From positions 20,674 to 84,673 of the forward strand of contig JAODMO010000039.1 in the NCBI GenBank assembly GCA_025464995.1: DNA of 64,000 nt, written 5' to 3'. This DNA is from Microbacteriaceae bacterium (GTDB lineage Bacteria > Actinomycetota > Actinomycetes > Actinomycetales > Microbacteriaceae). This document shows positions 53,547 to 63,611 of this stretch, one piece after another; the stretch's first letter is position 1; each line of letters begins with the position of its first letter. The notes below the pieces were generated by a model, which ran no database searches, was not told the DNA's origin, and worked only from the letters and a program-made list of their open reading frames with translations. The translations under genes were made by a program, and so were the position numbers.

Positions 53547-53911
53547 TGCCGCTCGACACGATCACGCTCACCGGCCTGCGCGCATCCGCCTTCCACGGAG
53601 TGTTCGAGAGCGAGCGACGCGATGGCCAGGTGTTCGTGCTCGACGTCACCGTGCACCTCGACTTCGCCGCCGCCGCCGCGAGCGACGACCTCGGGCTCAC
53701 CATCCACTACGGCGAACTCGCCGAGGAGATCGTCACGGCCGTCGAGCGCGACCCCGTCGACCTCATCGAGACGGTCGCCGAGCGAATCGCGGAGGTCGTG
53801 CTCGCGCACCGCGCGGCGAGGCTCGTGAGCGTCACGGTGCACAAGCCGAGCGCCCCCATCACGGTCCCGTTCGACGACGTCGCCGTCACCATCGTCCGAG
53901 GGCGCGACTGA
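53546..53911 (+). CDS. folB: Dihydroneopterin aldolase
   Basis: ATG 53546 (or GTG 53543) overlaps the folP stop. The 121-residue product has ITLTGLRASAFHGVFESERRDGQVFVLDVTVHLD, the family's active-site Glu and Tyr region (IHYGELAEEI) and VTVHKPSAPITVPFDDVAVTI. It cleaves dihydroneopterin to the 6-hydroxymethyl pterin. Confidence 0.94.
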   Translation: MPLDTITLTGLRASAFHGVFESERRDGQVFVLDVTVHLDFAAAAASDDLGLTIHYGELAEEIVTAVERDPVDLIETVAERIAEVVLAHRAARLVSVTVHKPSAPITVPFDDVAVTIVRGRD

Positions 53912-53927
53912 TGGCGCGATCGTGCTG

Positions 53928-54455
53928 ATGCGCGAGCAGCGCCTCCGGGTCGAACTGCCCGCCGTGCTGTCGCTGGGCAGCAACCTCGGCGACCGGGAGG
54001 GCACGATCCGCGCCGCCGTGGCAGAGATCGCCGCGCTCGACGAGGTGCGTCTCACCGCCGCATCCGGACTCGTCGAGACCGCGGCGCTCAAGCCCGACGG
54101 CGTCGACACGGATGCCCCGGCCTACCTGAACGCGGTCGTCGCCGTCCGCACCACCCTCCACCCCGAGCAGCTGCTCGCCGCGATCAACGCGATCGAGAAG
54201 GAGCACGGCCGGGTGCGCGCCGAGCGGTGGGGCGACCGCACCCTCGACATCGACATCGTCGACTTCGGTGGGCTGCGCGTCGACTCGGAGCGATTGACGC
54301 TCCCGCACCCGCGCGCTGCGGAACGCGCGTTCGTCCTGGTGCCGTGGCTTCAGATCGAGCCCCTCGCCTCGCTTCTCTCCGCGGGCCGCGTCGACCGGCT
54401 GCCCGCGGCCGACGGCGACGGCGTCACCCCCTACAAGGCAAGGCCACTCCTGTGA
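53928..54455 (+). CDS. folK: 2-amino-4-hydroxy-6-hydroxymethyldihydropteridine pyrophosphokinase
   Basis: ATG 53928 is used (175 residues; GTG 53922 is possible). No ribosome site precedes it. Instead a 5-codon frame (ATG 53911 to TGA 53928) links the folB stop to this start. The HPPK motifs are AVLSLGSNLGDREGTI, AYLNAVVAVRT and RWGDRTLDIDIVDFG. It makes the pyrophosphate ester used by FolP. Confidence 0.92.
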   Translation: MREQRLRVELPAVLSLGSNLGDREGTIRAAVAEIAALDEVRLTAASGLVETAALKPDGVDTDAPAYLNAVVAVRTTLHPEQLLAAINAIEKEHGRVRAERWGDRTLDIDIVDFGGLRVDSERLTLPHPRAAERAFVLVPWLQIEPLASLLSAGRVDRLPAADGDGVTPYKARPLL

Positions 54456-54931
54456 CACGCACTCGTCCCTCCATTCTTCTGCTGCTCGCCGTGCTCGGCG
54501 GCGGAGCGGGCTGGTTCATGGAGACGGCGCTCGTCGCGAGCGGGAGACCCACCTTCATACCGCCGATAACGCTCGCGGCCGCGCTCGCCCTCATCGGCGT
54601 CATTGTGGTGCTGCTCGCGCTGCCGGTCTACCGCGTGGTGCGCGGAACGGCGAAGACCCGCGTCGACCCGTTCTACGCGACGCGGGCAGTGGTGCTGGCA
54701 AAGGCGTCGAGCCTCACCGGAACCCTGCTCGGCGGCGCGGCCCTCGCGGTCACGATCTTCCTGCTCACGCGCTCGGTCATCCCACCGGTAGGCTCTGTCG
54801 CGCTGGCGGTTGCGACAACGGTCGCCGGGGTCGTGTTGCTCGCCGGAGGGCTCATCGCTGAGAAGATGTGCACGCTGCCGCCATCGGACGACGACCCGAA
54901 CATCCTCCCCGCGAGTCAGGACCACGTGTGA
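54452..54931 (+). CDS. DUF3180 membrane protein
   Basis: GTG 54452 overlaps folK by 4 nt. The 159-residue protein has four hydrophobic helices (about 8-28, 38-60, 85-108, 115-135), with GGGAGWFMETALVASGRP and VDPFYATRAVVLAKASSLTG as landmarks of the actinobacterial DUF3180 family. That family typically follows folK; its function is unknown. Confidence 0.85.
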   Translation: MTRTRPSILLLLAVLGGGAGWFMETALVASGRPTFIPPITLAAALALIGVIVVLLALPVYRVVRGTAKTRVDPFYATRAVVLAKASSLTGTLLGGAALAVTIFLLTRSVIPPVGSVALAVATTVAGVVLLAGGLIAEKMCTLPPSDDDPNILPASQDHV

Positions 54932-55416
54932 CCGAGCGCCTCGACCTCCCCGAGATCACCACCTGGCATCGGGTGTCGCCGCGCTACGTCGTCGTAGACA
55001 TCGTGGGGGGAATCGTGTTCGGCCTCATCGTGGTGGGCGCAGCATCCGCGGTGGCCTACTTCACCGCGGTGTCGTGGCTGTGGCTCATCGTCACCGCGAT
55101 CGCCATCGTCTTCATCATCACGATCGCCCTCACACCGCGACGAGTGCGGTCCATCGGCTACCAGTTGCGTGACGACGACGTGCTCTTCCGTCGCGGCATC
55201 CTCTACCAGCGCTTCGTCGCCGTGCCCTACGGGCGCATGCAGCTCGTCGACATCAACCGGGGCCCGCTCGCCCGAGCGCTCGGGCTCAGCGAGCTCAAGT
55301 TCGTCACCGCGGCGGCGGCGACCTCCGTCGTCATCCCCGGGTTGGCCGAGGCCGACGCCGAGGAGTTGCGTGACCGGCTCGTCGCCCTCGCCGAGAGCCG
55401 CCGGGCCGGGCTGTGA
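54928..55416 (+). CDS. Bacterial PH-domain membrane protein, YdbS-like
   Basis: GTG 54928 overlaps the previous gene by 4 nt. The 162-residue protein has two membrane helices (about 25-65) and one PH/bPH2 domain (YQLRDDDVLFRRGILYQRFVAVPYGRMQLVDINRGPLARALGL). YdbS/YdbT pairs of Bacillus have a role in resistance to a class of bacteriocins; the function here is unknown. Confidence 0.88.
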   Translation: MTERLDLPEITTWHRVSPRYVVVDIVGGIVFGLIVVGAASAVAYFTAVSWLWLIVTAIAIVFIITIALTPRRVRSIGYQLRDDDVLFRRGILYQRFVAVPYGRMQLVDINRGPLARALGLSELKFVTAAAATSVVIPGLAEADAEELRDRLVALAESRRAGL

Positions 55417-56978
55417 GCGACTTCACCGACGGCGAGTGGCATCGCCTTCATCCGCTGACCCCACTGCTGCGCGGCGGAGTGACGTTCGTCGCGATCCTCG
55501 GCGTGCTGCTCTACAACGTGCGCGACATCCTCATCGACATCGCCTTCGGCGGACCAGGCGGCGAGGGCGAGCCGCTCGTCTGGCTCTACGAGAACGGCTA
55601 CGTCGGATTCGCCGCTCTCGCGCTCTTCGTCGGGCTCGTGGTCGTCATCGGCGCCTACTACCTGTCGTGGCGGATGAACACGTTCCGCATCACCGAGGAG
55701 GTCGTGGAGGTGCGGAGCGGAATCCTGTTCCGGCGCAACCGCCGGGGCAGGCTCGACCGCATCCAGGGCATCAACATCGCCCGCCCGTTCTTCGCCCGGT
55801 TGTTCGCCGCGGCACGGCTCGAGGTCAACGTCGCGGGGCAGGACGCCAACGTGAAGCTCGACTACCTCGGGTCGTCTGCCGCAGACGAGCTGCGTCGCGA
55901 CATCCTGAGCCTCGCGTCCGGCACCCGCATCGCCAAGGCGGAGGCACGAGCCGAGGCCGAGGTGCAGGCGGAGTTGCTGACGGATGTCGCGGACCAGCCC
56001 GGTCACCGCGCCGCCGCAGTGTCGCACCTCATCGACCAGCGCGTCTCCGAGCTGCTCGCGCCCGAGCGCGACCCCGACCTCGCACCGCCCGAGTCGGTCG
56101 TCAGCATGCACCTCGGCCGCCTCATCGGCTCGCTCGTGTTGAGCGGCTTCAGCATCTTCGTGCTCGCCTTCATCGGCGGTGTCTTCTGGGGCGTCGTCGC
56201 GACGGGGTCCTGGGTGTTCCTCGTCGGCCTGCTGCCCGCCCTCATCGGCACCGGGAGCTTCTACGTCACGCGCTTCACGAAGTCGCTGCGCTACAGCATC
56301 GCCGGCACGCCCGACGGAGTTCGCATCGGCTTCGGCCTGCTCTCGACGAGCAACGAGACGCTTCCCCCCGGACGCATCCACTCGGTGCAGGTGACCCAGC
56401 CGTTGTTCTGGCGGCCGGCCGGATGGTGGGAGATCAAGGTCAACCGCGCGTCGACCTCGAGCGCGAAGGGCGCGGCTGGCCAGGCCAACACGACGATCTT
56501 GCCTGTCGGCAACATCGACGACGTGCGCAAGGTGCTCGCCCTCGTGCTGCCCGACCTCGCCGACGACGGCTCCGTCGAGCGGCTCACGCGCGACATGACC
56601 TCGAGCGGCGCCCCCGACGACGGCTTCACGAATTCGCCCCGCCGCGCCCGCTTCTACCTGTGGTTCTCGCAGCGCCGCAACGGGTTCGCGATGCTGCCCG
56701 GCGCCGTCGTGCTGCGCCAGGGTGCGGTCTGGCGACAGCTCACGATCGTGCCCGAGGCGCGGATGCAGAGCGTCGCGATACACCAGGGACCGGTATTCCG
56801 GATGGCGCGACTCGCGTCGGTGCGACTGCACACCGTCGCCGGACCGATCGTGCCGCAGCTTGGCGCCCTCGACAGCGCGGAGGCGATGGACCTCTTCCGC
56901 GCGGTCGCGGATGCCGCCGTCCTCTCCTCCTCGACCGACACGAGTCATCGCTGGCGTTCCGGAGAGGCGACGGCGTGA
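55413..56978 (+). CDS. Multi-PH-domain membrane protein, YdbT-like
   Basis: GTG 55413 overlaps the YdbS-like gene by 4 nt. The 521-residue protein has membrane helix pairs near 20-35, 50-75 and 230-285. Three bPH2 domains are visible: RSGILFRRNRRGRLDRIQGINIARPFFARLF; RIGFGLLSTSNETLPPGRIHSVQVTQPLFWRP; and a C-terminal one near RQGAVWRQLTIVPEARMQSVAIHQGP. It forms a conserved pair with the preceding gene. Confidence 0.88.
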   Translation: MSDFTDGEWHRLHPLTPLLRGGVTFVAILGVLLYNVRDILIDIAFGGPGGEGEPLVWLYENGYVGFAALALFVGLVVVIGAYYLSWRMNTFRITEEVVEVRSGILFRRNRRGRLDRIQGINIARPFFARLFAAARLEVNVAGQDANVKLDYLGSSAADELRRDILSLASGTRIAKAEARAEAEVQAELLTDVADQPGHRAAAVSHLIDQRVSELLAPERDPDLAPPESVVSMHLGRLIGSLVLSGFSIFVLAFIGGVFWGVVATGSWVFLVGLLPALIGTGSFYVTRFTKSLRYSIAGTPDGVRIGFGLLSTSNETLPPGRIHSVQVTQPLFWRPAGWWEIKVNRASTSSAKGAAGQANTTILPVGNIDDVRKVLALVLPDLADDGSVERLTRDMTSSGAPDDGFTNSPRRARFYLWFSQRRNGFAMLPGAVVLRQGAVWRQLTIVPEARMQSVAIHQGPVFRMARLASVRLHTVAGPIVPQLGALDSAEAMDLFRAVADAAVLSSSTDTSHRWRSGEATA

Positions 56979-57679
56979 GCCGTTCCGGCCGGCTGGGCGT
57001 CGGCATCATCGGGGCGGGCCGCGTCGGTCCCGTGCTCGGGGCCGCGCTCGCGGGGGCGGGTCACGCGATCGTCGGCATCTCCGCGACATCCCAAGACAGC
57101 ATCGACCGGGCCGAGGCGATGCTGCCCGGCGTCCCGATCCTCGAGATGCCCGACCTCATCGAACGCAGCGAGCTCGTCATCCTCGCGGTGCCGTCGAGCG
57201 AACTCGCTCAGCTCGTCGCCGGACTCGCGGCGGTTGGAGCATGGCAGCCGGGGCAACTCGTGCTGCACACGGCGCCCGGCTTCGGCACCGCGGTGCTCGC
57301 GCCCGCGACGGCCGCGGGGGCCATCCCGCTCGCGGTGCACCCCGCGATGGTGTTCACCGGCACGAGCCTCGACCTTGTGCGACTCGGAGAGAGCTACGCG
57401 GCGGTCACGGCGCCCGCGCCCGTGCAGCCGATCGGGCAGGCGCTCGTCGTGGAGATGGGCGCGGAGCCGATAATCGTCGCCGAGTCCGACCGGGCCGCGT
57501 ACGCCGAGGCGATCGAGACGGCGACGAGCTTCTCGGCTGCCATCGTCAATCAGGCCGTCGGCATCCTCGACGGACTCGGAATCGAGGCGCCTGGGCGTTT
57601 CCTCGGCCCGCTCGTGCGTTCGTCGGTCGAGACCGCGCTGCAGGCGTCCGTCGGCCCGGAGCTGCCCTTCCTCGAGTAG
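56975..57679 (+). CDS. Rossmann-fold and DUF2520 domain protein
   Basis: GTG 56975 overlaps the previous gene by 4 nt. The 234-residue protein has an NAD(P)-type motif VGIIGAGRVGPVLGAAL (8-24). A C-terminal helical DUF2520 domain (about 120-234) follows, with AVHPAMVFTG and ending EAPGRFLGPLVRSSVETAL. It is shorter than many relatives. It sits before panC as in many actinobacteria, and resembles ketopantoate or pyrroline carboxylate reductases, but no activity is assigned. Confidence 0.85.
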   Translation: MSRSGRLGVGIIGAGRVGPVLGAALAGAGHAIVGISATSQDSIDRAEAMLPGVPILEMPDLIERSELVILAVPSSELAQLVAGLAAVGAWQPGQLVLHTAPGFGTAVLAPATAAGAIPLAVHPAMVFTGTSLDLVRLGESYAAVTAPAPVQPIGQALVVEMGAEPIIVAESDRAAYAEAIETATSFSAAIVNQAVGILDGLGIEAPGRFLGPLVRSSVETALQASVGPELPFLE

Positions 57680-57745
57680 CGCGCCGTCGCTAGTAGCATC
57701 GATAGTCGGTCGCCGTCCGGGGCCACGAGCATTCCAGGGAGCACC

Positions 57746-58585
57746 GTGTCCGTCACCGTCGTCGAGACAATCGCAGAACTCCGCGCGGCACTCGCCGGCC
57801 GCACCGTCGCCCTGGTTCCGACGATGGGCGCGCTGCACGCCGGCCACCTCGCTCTCGTCGAGCGCGCGGGGCAGCTGGCCGAGACGGTCGTGGTCTCCAT
57901 CTTCGTCAATCCGCTGCAATTCGGCCCGAACGAAGACCTCGACACGTACCCCCGCACGCTCGAGACCGACGTCGAGAAGCTCGACGCGGCGGGCGTCGAG
58001 TTCGTCTTCGCGCCCTCCGTCGACGTGATGTATCCGCACGGCCCGAGCGAGACGCGTGTCACCGCTGGCACCGTGGGCACACTCTTCGAGGGACGCTCGC
58101 GCCCGGGGCACTTCGACGGCATGCTCACCGTCGTGACCAAGCTGCTCGGCATCGTGCGACCCGCTGTCGTCTTGTTCGGGCAGAAAGACGCCCAACAGGT
58201 CTTCCTCGTACAGCGCATGGTCGCCGACCTCGACGTTGCGACCCGGGTCTCGGTGGTCGAGACCGTGCGCGAAGACGATGGCCTCGCTCTCTCAAGCCGC
58301 AACCAGTTCCTCGACGAGCGCGAGAAGCGGGCGGCACTCGCGCTCTCCACCGCACTCGAGGCGGCGGAATCGAGCGGAGACCGCGGAATCGACGCCGTGC
58401 TGGCCGCCGCGCAGTCAGTGCTCATGGGCGAGAGCCTCGTGCGCCTCGACTATCTCAGCGTTGTAAACCCGACCACCTTCCTGCCGGTCGATGACGACTA
58501 CCGCGGCAAGGCGCGCGTGCTCATCGCCGCTCGCGTCGGCGAGACGCGGCTCATCGACAACGCGCTCATCCACCTCGGCGGCTGA
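57746..58585 (+). CDS. panC: Pantothenate synthetase (pantoate-beta-alanine ligase)
   Basis: GTG 57746 follows AGGGAG. The 279-residue protein has VALVPTMGALHAGHLALVERA (ATP-binding M-G-x-L-H-x-G-H), SIFVNPLQFGPNEDLDTYPR, LFGQKDAQQVFLVQRMVADL (GxKD) and LSSRNQFLDEREKRAAL (the SSRN motif). It joins pantoate and beta-alanine to form vitamin B5. Confidence 0.95.
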   Translation: MSVTVVETIAELRAALAGRTVALVPTMGALHAGHLALVERAGQLAETVVVSIFVNPLQFGPNEDLDTYPRTLETDVEKLDAAGVEFVFAPSVDVMYPHGPSETRVTAGTVGTLFEGRSRPGHFDGMLTVVTKLLGIVRPAVVLFGQKDAQQVFLVQRMVADLDVATRVSVVETVREDDGLALSSRNQFLDEREKRAALALSTALEAAESSGDRGIDAVLAAAQSVLMGESLVRLDYLSVVNPTTFLPVDDDYRGKARVLIAARVGETRLIDNALIHLGG

Positions 58586-58654
58586 CCTCCGGCGTCTGCG
58601 GATAGCGCCCGCCGTTACCATGGAGCGTTGACCACCGCAGCGCCAGGAGACCCA

Positions 58655-60145
<1,491 letters not shown>

Positions 60146-60161
60146 CGCGCCCGTACCGAAA

Positions 60162-61139
60162 TCAGCCGCGCAGCTTCAGCCGCACCCCCGGCAGCTCGGG
60201 AGCAGGCAGCGGCTGCCCGACGTACCCGGTTACGCGGCCGAAGCGTCCGTCGTCGCGGGCGCCGGCAACGACATCCGCCTGCCACTCGTCACGGAAGCGC
60301 ACGATCTCGTCGTGCGTGCGGCCGATGAAGTTCCACCACATGATGATCTGCTCGCCGAACGGGGCACCTCCGATGAGCAGCAGGCGCGCGCCATCCGCCC
60401 CCGCCTCGATGCGGAGGACGGATGCCCCGGGCTCGCGATAGGCGAGGTGGGCGACGGGCACGTCCTCGCCGTCGACGCTGAGCGATCCGCTGTCGAGCAG
60501 CACGCCGTGTTCGAACGCGGGGTTCACGGCGAGGTGGATGGCGGCGAACGGTGCGACGTCGACCTGCGCGCCGACGAGGGGGCTGAACGCGAGCGCGGGA
60601 GAAGTGCTGCCCGCAAGCGAACCGATGAACACCCGCACCGTCGCACCGCCGATTTCGACCGCCGGGGGTGCGTAGTGCTCGAACGCCGGGGCGATGTGAC
60701 GCGACCCCTCGGGCAGCGCAAGCCATAGCTGGGCGCCGTGGATCACCGTCGTCGTGAGCGTCGACAGCTCGGAGTGCGAGACGCCGCTGCCCGCGGTCAT
60801 GAGGTTAAGCTCGCCGGGCCGCACCGGCGCGTGGCTGCCGACGCTGTCGCGGTGGTCGATCTCGCCGGAGAAGAGCCAGCTCACCGTCTGGAGCCCGGTA
60901 TGCGGATGCGGCGGCACCACCATGCCGCCTCGCGCCGAAACGAGGTCCGGGCCATAGTGGTCGACGAAGCACCAGGCGCCGATGAGAGACCTCGACCGCT
61001 GCGGCAATGTTCGGCGCACGCTCATCGCGCGCGGGCCGCCGAGCGGCACCTCGCGCGGTTCGAGCAGCTCGAGGTGACCGGCGAGGCGCGGGCCCGGCCG
61101 CTCGACGACCTCGAGGGGCTCCTTCTCCAGGTTGCTCAT
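60162..61139 (-). CDS. Pirin family protein
   Basis: This 325-residue protein starts at ATG 61139. The N-terminal cupin has the pirin metal motif [52 protein letters not shown]. The C-terminal cupin ends with [28 protein letters not shown]. Pirins act as quercetinases or redox-sensitive co-regulators; the activity here is unknown. A TACGCT 6 nt before the ATG suggests a leaderless mRNA. Confidence 0.9.
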   Translation of the reverse strand: MSNLEKEPLEVVERPGPRLAGHLELLEPREVPLGGPRAMSVRRTLPQRSRSLIGAWCFVDHYGPDLVSARGGMVVPPHPHTGLQTVSWLFSGEIDHRDSVGSHAPVRPGELNLMTAGSGVSHSELSTLTTTVIHGAQLWLALPEGSRHIAPAFEHYAPPAVEIGGATVRVFIGSLAGSTSPALAFSPLVGAQVDVAPFAAIHLAVNPAFEHGVLLDSGSLSVDGEDVPVAHLAYREPGASVLRIEAGADGARLLLIGGAPFGEQIIMWWNFIGRTHDEIVRFRDEWQADVVAGARDDGRFGRVTGYVGQPLPAPELPGVRLKLRG

Positions 61140-61145
61140 GCGATA

Positions 61146-61155
61146 AGCGTAAACT
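61146..61155. promoter_or_regulatory. Overlapping divergent -10 elements in a 24-nt gap
   Basis: TAAACT (61150-61155) lies 8 nt before ATG 61164 rightward. TACGCT (61151-61146) lies 6 nt before ATG 61139 leftward. Both fit leaderless starts, and the two elements share two base pairs. Confidence 0.45.
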
Positions 61156-61163
61156 CTTGGCTC

Positions 61164-61301
61164 ATGAGCGATCTCAAGCTTCCCGGGGAAGAGAAGAAGA
61201 AGAAGGAGACGTCGTTCGCCCGCGTCGCCATCTGGATCATCGTCGGCGGCATCGGCCTCTACACGCTCCTGTCGGGCATCGTCGGCATCGTGAACAGCTG
61301 A
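61164..61301 (+). CDS. Small single-span membrane protein
   Basis: This 45-residue product starts at ATG 61164. A Lys/Glu-rich head (EEKKKKET) precedes one helix (about 21-42, VAIWIIVGGIGLYTLLSGIVGI). Function unknown. It is the first of four small genes read rightward. Confidence 0.65.
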   Translation: MSDLKLPGEEKKKKETSFARVAIWIIVGGIGLYTLLSGIVGIVNS

Positions 61302-61303
61302 TC

Positions 61304-61390
61304 ATGACCCGCCGAACCTCCCGACTACTCATGACGGCGGCGCTGCTGGGAATCCTCGCCGTGATCGTCGTCATCACGCTGCTGCAGTAG
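61304..61390 (+). CDS. Very small hydrophobic peptide gene
   Basis: ATG 61304 to TAG 61390 encodes 28 residues: a basic start (MTRRTSRL) and one hydrophobic helix ending VVITLLQ. It starts 2 nt after the previous stop but has no clear ribosome site. It could be translated by coupling, or be a chance frame. Confidence 0.4.
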   Translation: MTRRTSRLLMTAALLGILAVIVVITLLQ

Positions 61391-61412
61391 CCCCGTCACG
61401 TACTCTGGTCTC

Positions 61413-61592
61413 GTGCTCGAAAACTTCTGGGCGAATGCCGCCTACTCCCTCGCCCCGACCGTGCTGGTCGGGCTCGTCTTCTGGTTCATCATGCGCGCGA
61501 TCATCCGAGCAGACCGCACTGAGCGCAAGGCGTACGCCGACATCGAGGCTCAGGAACGCGCCAAGTTCAACGCCGAGCGCTCGACGGACTAG
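61413..61592 (+). CDS. Small membrane protein, 59 residues
   Basis: GTG 61413 is 6 nt after TACTCT (61401-61406), fitting a leaderless mRNA. The product has one helix (about 10-29, YSLAPTVLVGLVFWFIMRAI) and a charged amphipathic tail (RADRTERKAYADIEAQERAKF). Function unknown. Its TAG stop lies in the loop of the hairpin CTCGACGGA/TCCGTCGAG (61580-61602). Confidence 0.65.
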   Translation: MLENFWANAAYSLAPTVLVGLVFWFIMRAIIRADRTERKAYADIEAQERAKFNAERSTD

Positions 61593-61602
61593 CTCCGTCG
61601 AG
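61580..61602. other. Hairpin over a stop codon
   Basis: CTCGACGGA (61580-61588) pairs with TCCGTCGAG (61594-61602), loop CTAGC containing the TAG of the small membrane protein. The minus strand begins GGTCTCGAC like the REP-like elements at 48.3 and 49.9 kb. No T-run follows. Confidence 0.4.
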
Positions 61603-61622
61603 ACCGTGTGAAAGGAAATCCG

Positions 61623-62222
61623 ATGGGATTCTTCGACCGACTGTTTGGAAACGCCCCCGACGAGACGCCCGAGCAGCGACCGGCGCCGAGCCGTGATGCA
61701 CGCTCCGACGATGAGATCGCCGTCGAGCGTTACCGCTACCTCCTCCGTACGGCGCCGCCCGAGACCATCGAGAGTGTGCACCGCGAGGCATTCTCGAAGC
61801 TGTCTCCCGAGCAGCGACAACTGCTCTTCACGGAGCTGAGCAAGAATGCGCCGCACGGTGACGCACCGCGGTCGAGCGACGCGGCTGCCCTCGCCACGTC
61901 TGCCACGCGTTCCGAACTCCGCCAGCCCGGCACCATGGAGCGATCCATGTCGGGCGGCGGCCAGGGCATGGGGTTCGGCTCGATGGTCGCCAGCTCACTG
62001 CTCGGCACCGTCGCCGGTTATGTCATCGGTTCGGCTCTCGTGAGCACCTTCATGCCGGACGACATGGGTGGCTCGGATGCTTCGGGGGGCTCAGGCAGCG
62101 ACTCCGGCGACGGCGGCGGCGACTCGGCCGCGGATGCCAGCGCCGACGGCGGCGGCTTCGACGGGGGTGGCGACTTCGGCGGTGGCGACTTCGGTGGCGG
62201 CGACTTCGGCGGCGGCTTCTAG
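61623..62222 (+). CDS. Conserved unknown protein with Gly-rich tail
   Basis: ATG 61623 follows AAAGGAAA. The 199-residue protein has a charged N-terminal part (YRYLLRTAPPETIESVHREAFSKLSPEQRQLLFTEL). A short hydrophobic Gly-rich membrane-like segment lies at about 118-142 (GFGSMVASSLLGTVAGYVIGSAL). The tail is Ser/Asp/Gly-rich and ends in GGGDF repeats. It resembles a widespread actinobacterial family with no assigned function. Its TAG shares CTAG (62219-62222) with the convergent pseudogene. Confidence 0.75.
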   Translation: MGFFDRLFGNAPDETPEQRPAPSRDARSDDEIAVERYRYLLRTAPPETIESVHREAFSKLSPEQRQLLFTELSKNAPHGDAPRSSDAAALATSATRSELRQPGTMERSMSGGGQGMGFGSMVASSLLGTVAGYVIGSALVSTFMPDDMGGSDASGGSGSDSGDGGGDSAADASADGGGFDGGGDFGGGDFGGGDFGGGF

Positions 62223-62434
62223 CTCAACCGCTCCAACGGGGCTCCGACCTCGCAGTCGAGCGCTTCGCAGATCGCGGAGAGCGTCGAGAACCGGATCGCC
62301 TTCGCCCTGTCGTTCTTGAGCACCGCCAGGTCGACGATGCTGATGCCGACGATCTCGCTCGACCGGGTGAGGGGCATCCGCTATCCGCCGGCAGGGTGTC
62401 GGCGGCAGTGCACACCGGTCTCCTCGTCGCCCAT
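62219..62434 (-). pseudogene. Decayed YozG-like helix-turn-helix regulator
   Basis: ATG 62434 overlaps the stop of the upstream membrane-protein remnant and reads MGDEETGVHCR. The frame then breaks, with a TAG just before an in-frame ATG at 62377. From there SSEIVGISIVDLAVLKNDRAKAIRFSTLSAICEALDCEVG matches the Cro/C1-type YozG family closely. The middle reads sensibly (DTLPADSGMPLT) only if about two bases and one base are restored. A shortened 52-residue product from ATG 62377 is possible. Confidence 0.65.
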
Positions 62435-62990
62435 CAGACGAGACCGCCAGTCTCTCGCGTGAGGGGTTCCCGAACCGGAACGCGCTCGCAATGATGCGCA
62501 GGGCGAAACCGAAACCGACGGGCGCCGGATGGTGCGCCATCCCGAGTGGACAGAAGCCGCCATCCGGTGTGGTGTGGCTGCCGAGCCCGAGAACGGCGCT
62601 GCACTGCCCGAACCCGGTGTCGAGCCGTGCGGCGAGGCCCCCGATGGCGGGCGCGGCACCGGCCGCAATGCGGGCGACGGTGAGCGAGGCCATGAACGGC
62701 TTCGCCCGAAGGGGTCGCCACGCGAGATAAGCGAAGGACAGGCGACGGATGGCTGCACGAGCACGCCGAGTGCCGAGCCGACGGTGAGCAGGCCGGCGGT
62801 GCCCGCGCTCAGGTCGGACAATCGCACGCTCGCCGTCTCGAACCGGCCGTCGAGCAGCCTGGCCGATGCCTCGCTCGCCGCGGACGGAGGCGCCTCGTCG
62901 GTGAGGAGCGTGCCCGACATCAGTTCGAGGGCGACGTCCCATGCGCCGAAGAGCAATGCCGAGACGGCCACTGATGACGATGGTCGTCAA
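62434..62990 (-). pseudogene. Frameshifted membrane protein paired with the HTH remnant
   Basis: Pieces of one coherent membrane protein lie in three frames: LTTIVIS near 62985, AVSALLFGAWDVALELMSG to VLVQPSVA (62971-62735), then AYLAWRPLRAKPFMASLTVARIAAG to ALRIIASAFRFGNP (62735-62468). The final piece is LTRETGGLV-stop (to 62434). Such DUF2975-like proteins usually precede a YozG-type regulator, overlapping by one base as here. At least three frameshifts are needed, so it is not functional. Confidence 0.6.
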
Positions 62991-63611
62991 TGTCGTGCCC
63001 GATTCGAGCAGGCGCCAAGCGGCTCCGAGCGAAGAACACCGGCAGCCTGCGGGCGGGGGTGTGGCGACACGCCCGGGATGTGGGTTGCTTTGCGGGGTGG
63101 GTGGGGCGCACGTAGAGTAATCACTCGTCACCCCAAAGGTTCGGAAAGCCGCAGAGCTTGCCGGCCTCAAGTAGGGGACTGAATCCCAATCCTGTCGAGT
63201 CGCTCTTGTAGTGGTTTCGGTGGGGTTTTAGGATGAGATTTCCGCTTCATGGCGTGGGGTCTGATTGGCTGGTGTTGGTTCTTCGGGGCTGGCGGGTCGG
63301 TTTGACACAGGCTGTGGAAGTGGTAAGTTATACAGGTTGCCCTGAGCGAGACCGTGAGGTTGAATCAGGAGCGTCCGATCCTTGAGAACTCAACAGCGTG
63401 CACAATGTCAAATGCCAAAAACCCGGTCGTTTGGATCTGCTTTTCTAGCGGTGATGAACGGCACGGATTCCTTTGGAAATTGAATTAAAACAAACAAAGC
63501 AAGTCAGTAATGATTTGTTCTGTCAGTTTCAAACTTGTCGCATTCCGCCCTATTCCGGGTGGGTGTGGCGCTAGATGTCACGCCGGGCTTGCTCGGTTAG
63601 TGAGTCAAACA
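62991..63611 (+). promoter_or_regulatory. Gene-free leader and promoter region of the rRNA operon
   Basis: No gene is seen. TTGACA (63302-63307), 16 nt, TAAGTT (63324-63329) is the best rRNA promoter. The transcript leader then holds CCTTGAGAACTCAACAGCG (about 63380), the processing/antitermination-type sequence common in actinobacterial rRNA leaders, and an AT-richer stretch before the 16S start. A weaker TTGCTT...TAGAGT pair lies at 63085-63118 with a 22-nt spacer. Confidence 0.6.
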
